The position numbers and the translations under genes were made by a program. The notes below the pieces were generated by a model that saw only the letters and a program-made list of their open reading frames with translations, did no database searches and had not been told where the DNA came from. DNA of 64,000 nt from Balneola sp. MJW-20. GTDB lineage: Bacteria > Bacteroidota > Rhodothermia > Balneolales > Balneolaceae. Numbering within the stretch: position 1 is the first letter of the stretch; the number at the start of each line of letters is the position of its first letter. The DNA is taken from assembly GCF_040811775.1 (NCBI RefSeq), contig NZ_JBFNXW010000001.1, positions 1,550,001-1,614,000 of the forward strand, in the 5' to 3' direction. Of this stretch, positions 63,704-64,000 are shown one piece after another.

Positions 63704-64000
63704 ATGCATATACATTTTTTTGAGGACCAACTCACTTCCCGTTTCCAGCCATTGAATCTCACCAGACCCACCGATGATCTCAGGACCGGTATTCTTACGA
63801 TCCGTGATAAATGGTTGAAAACCCTTAAAACAGTTTCGTATTCGCGTAACTTAAAGAGTTATATGCAAAAAGTCTTTAAATCTGGAGAGAATACTACCGG
63901 TAATGCAGTGCTGGTAATTAACAGCCGATACTTGCCTGACCAGAAAACCTGTGATGCAATTTCTCAACTCACTGATAGACAAGCACTTACAGATTCTCAA
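63704..64000 (+). CDS. GlmU-like sugar nucleotidyltransferase, partial (3' end outside window)
   Basis: The first 99 codons of a gene that continues past the window edge. MHIHFFEDQLTSRFQPLNLT (1-20) then RPTDDLRTGILTIRDKW (about 21-37) is the characteristic opening of the putative UDP-GlcNAc diphosphorylase/glucosamine-1-P acetyltransferase family in Bacteroidota and Balneolota. It is divergent from glmS, its presumed pathway partner. The catalytic domains are beyond the window, so enzyme class rests on the N-terminus. Confidence 0.8.
   Translation, partial: MHIHFFEDQLTSRFQPLNLTRPTDDLRTGILTIRDKWLKTLKTVSYSRNLKSYMQKVFKSGENTTGNAVLVINSRYLPDQKTCDAISQLTDRQALTDSQ

Overview
The window looks like a chromosome segment of a marine or halophilic member of the FCB group. 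Balneolota (Balneola/Gracilimonas-like) is my best guess, with another Bacteroidota/Rhodothermota relative as the alternative. The guess rests on many small lipoproteins, a type-A C-terminal sorting domain, GWxTD, DUF3095, CarboxypepD_reg-like and DUF6580-type proteins, weak Shine-Dalgarno sites and two TAnnTTTG-like promoter boxes. No rRNA, phylogenetic marker search or GC calculation was available, so this is inference.

Left part (1-24.7 kb), mostly core. It opens with the end of secD (probable), secF, a STAS anti-anti-sigma protein and purA. A minus-strand block follows with a SnoaL-like protein, a class IV aminotransferase and a sulfotransferase-like protein. Next is a tightly overlapping minus-strand operon: PfkB/adenosine-kinase-like kinase, RdgB, GH92 alpha-mannosidase, GH47 alpha-mannosidase, glycosylasparaginase and an SSS symporter. 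The last four genes overlap by 1-4 nt and read as a high-mannose N-glycan/glycoasparagine utilisation unit. A GH125 alpha-1,6-mannosidase at 25.4-26.8 kb fits the same pathway. Then come a subtilase, a NUDIX CoA pyrophosphatase, a DAO oxidoreductase plus M20 amidohydrolase pair, a DUF4097-like protein, MnmD, and purF-engB-serA.

Middle (24.7-44.1 kb), more accessory. It holds hypothetical secreted proteins, a DUF3095 nucleotidyl-cyclase-like protein facing a 24-bp perfect palindrome, a Rieske/glutamate-synthase fusion, a C-type-lectin lipoprotein, a TPR protein and a broken PAS/histidine-kinase pseudogene. It also holds a CPBP protease, a membrane AraC regulator, a TlpA-like lipoprotein and a 14-repeat DUF285 surface protein. 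The stretch 39.9-43.8 kb alternates same-direction genes with repeats that share the 9-mer CGTTTACAG as a junction. It ends at a phage-like gene fragment beside tRNA-Gly(GCC). This gene-repeat-gene-repeat layout is the most unusual structure in the window.

Right part (44.2-64 kb), core again. Genes are a UPF1-like helicase, a GntR regulator and mutS in one coupled operon; BrkB plus 3-methyladenine glycosylase; YceI; DUF6580; and an SDR. A light/DNA-repair operon follows: cryptochrome DASH, DUF3253, a second photolyase/cryptochrome and a 52-aa DUF2256 Cys-rich protein that is easily missed. After that come GWxTD, a PQQ/sorbosone dehydrogenase, a small membrane protein, an ElaA-like GNAT, Hpt, glmS, and the start of a GlmU-like sugar nucleotidyltransferase that runs off the window. 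The glmS-Hpt intergenic region carries three perfect DnaA boxes in one orientation.
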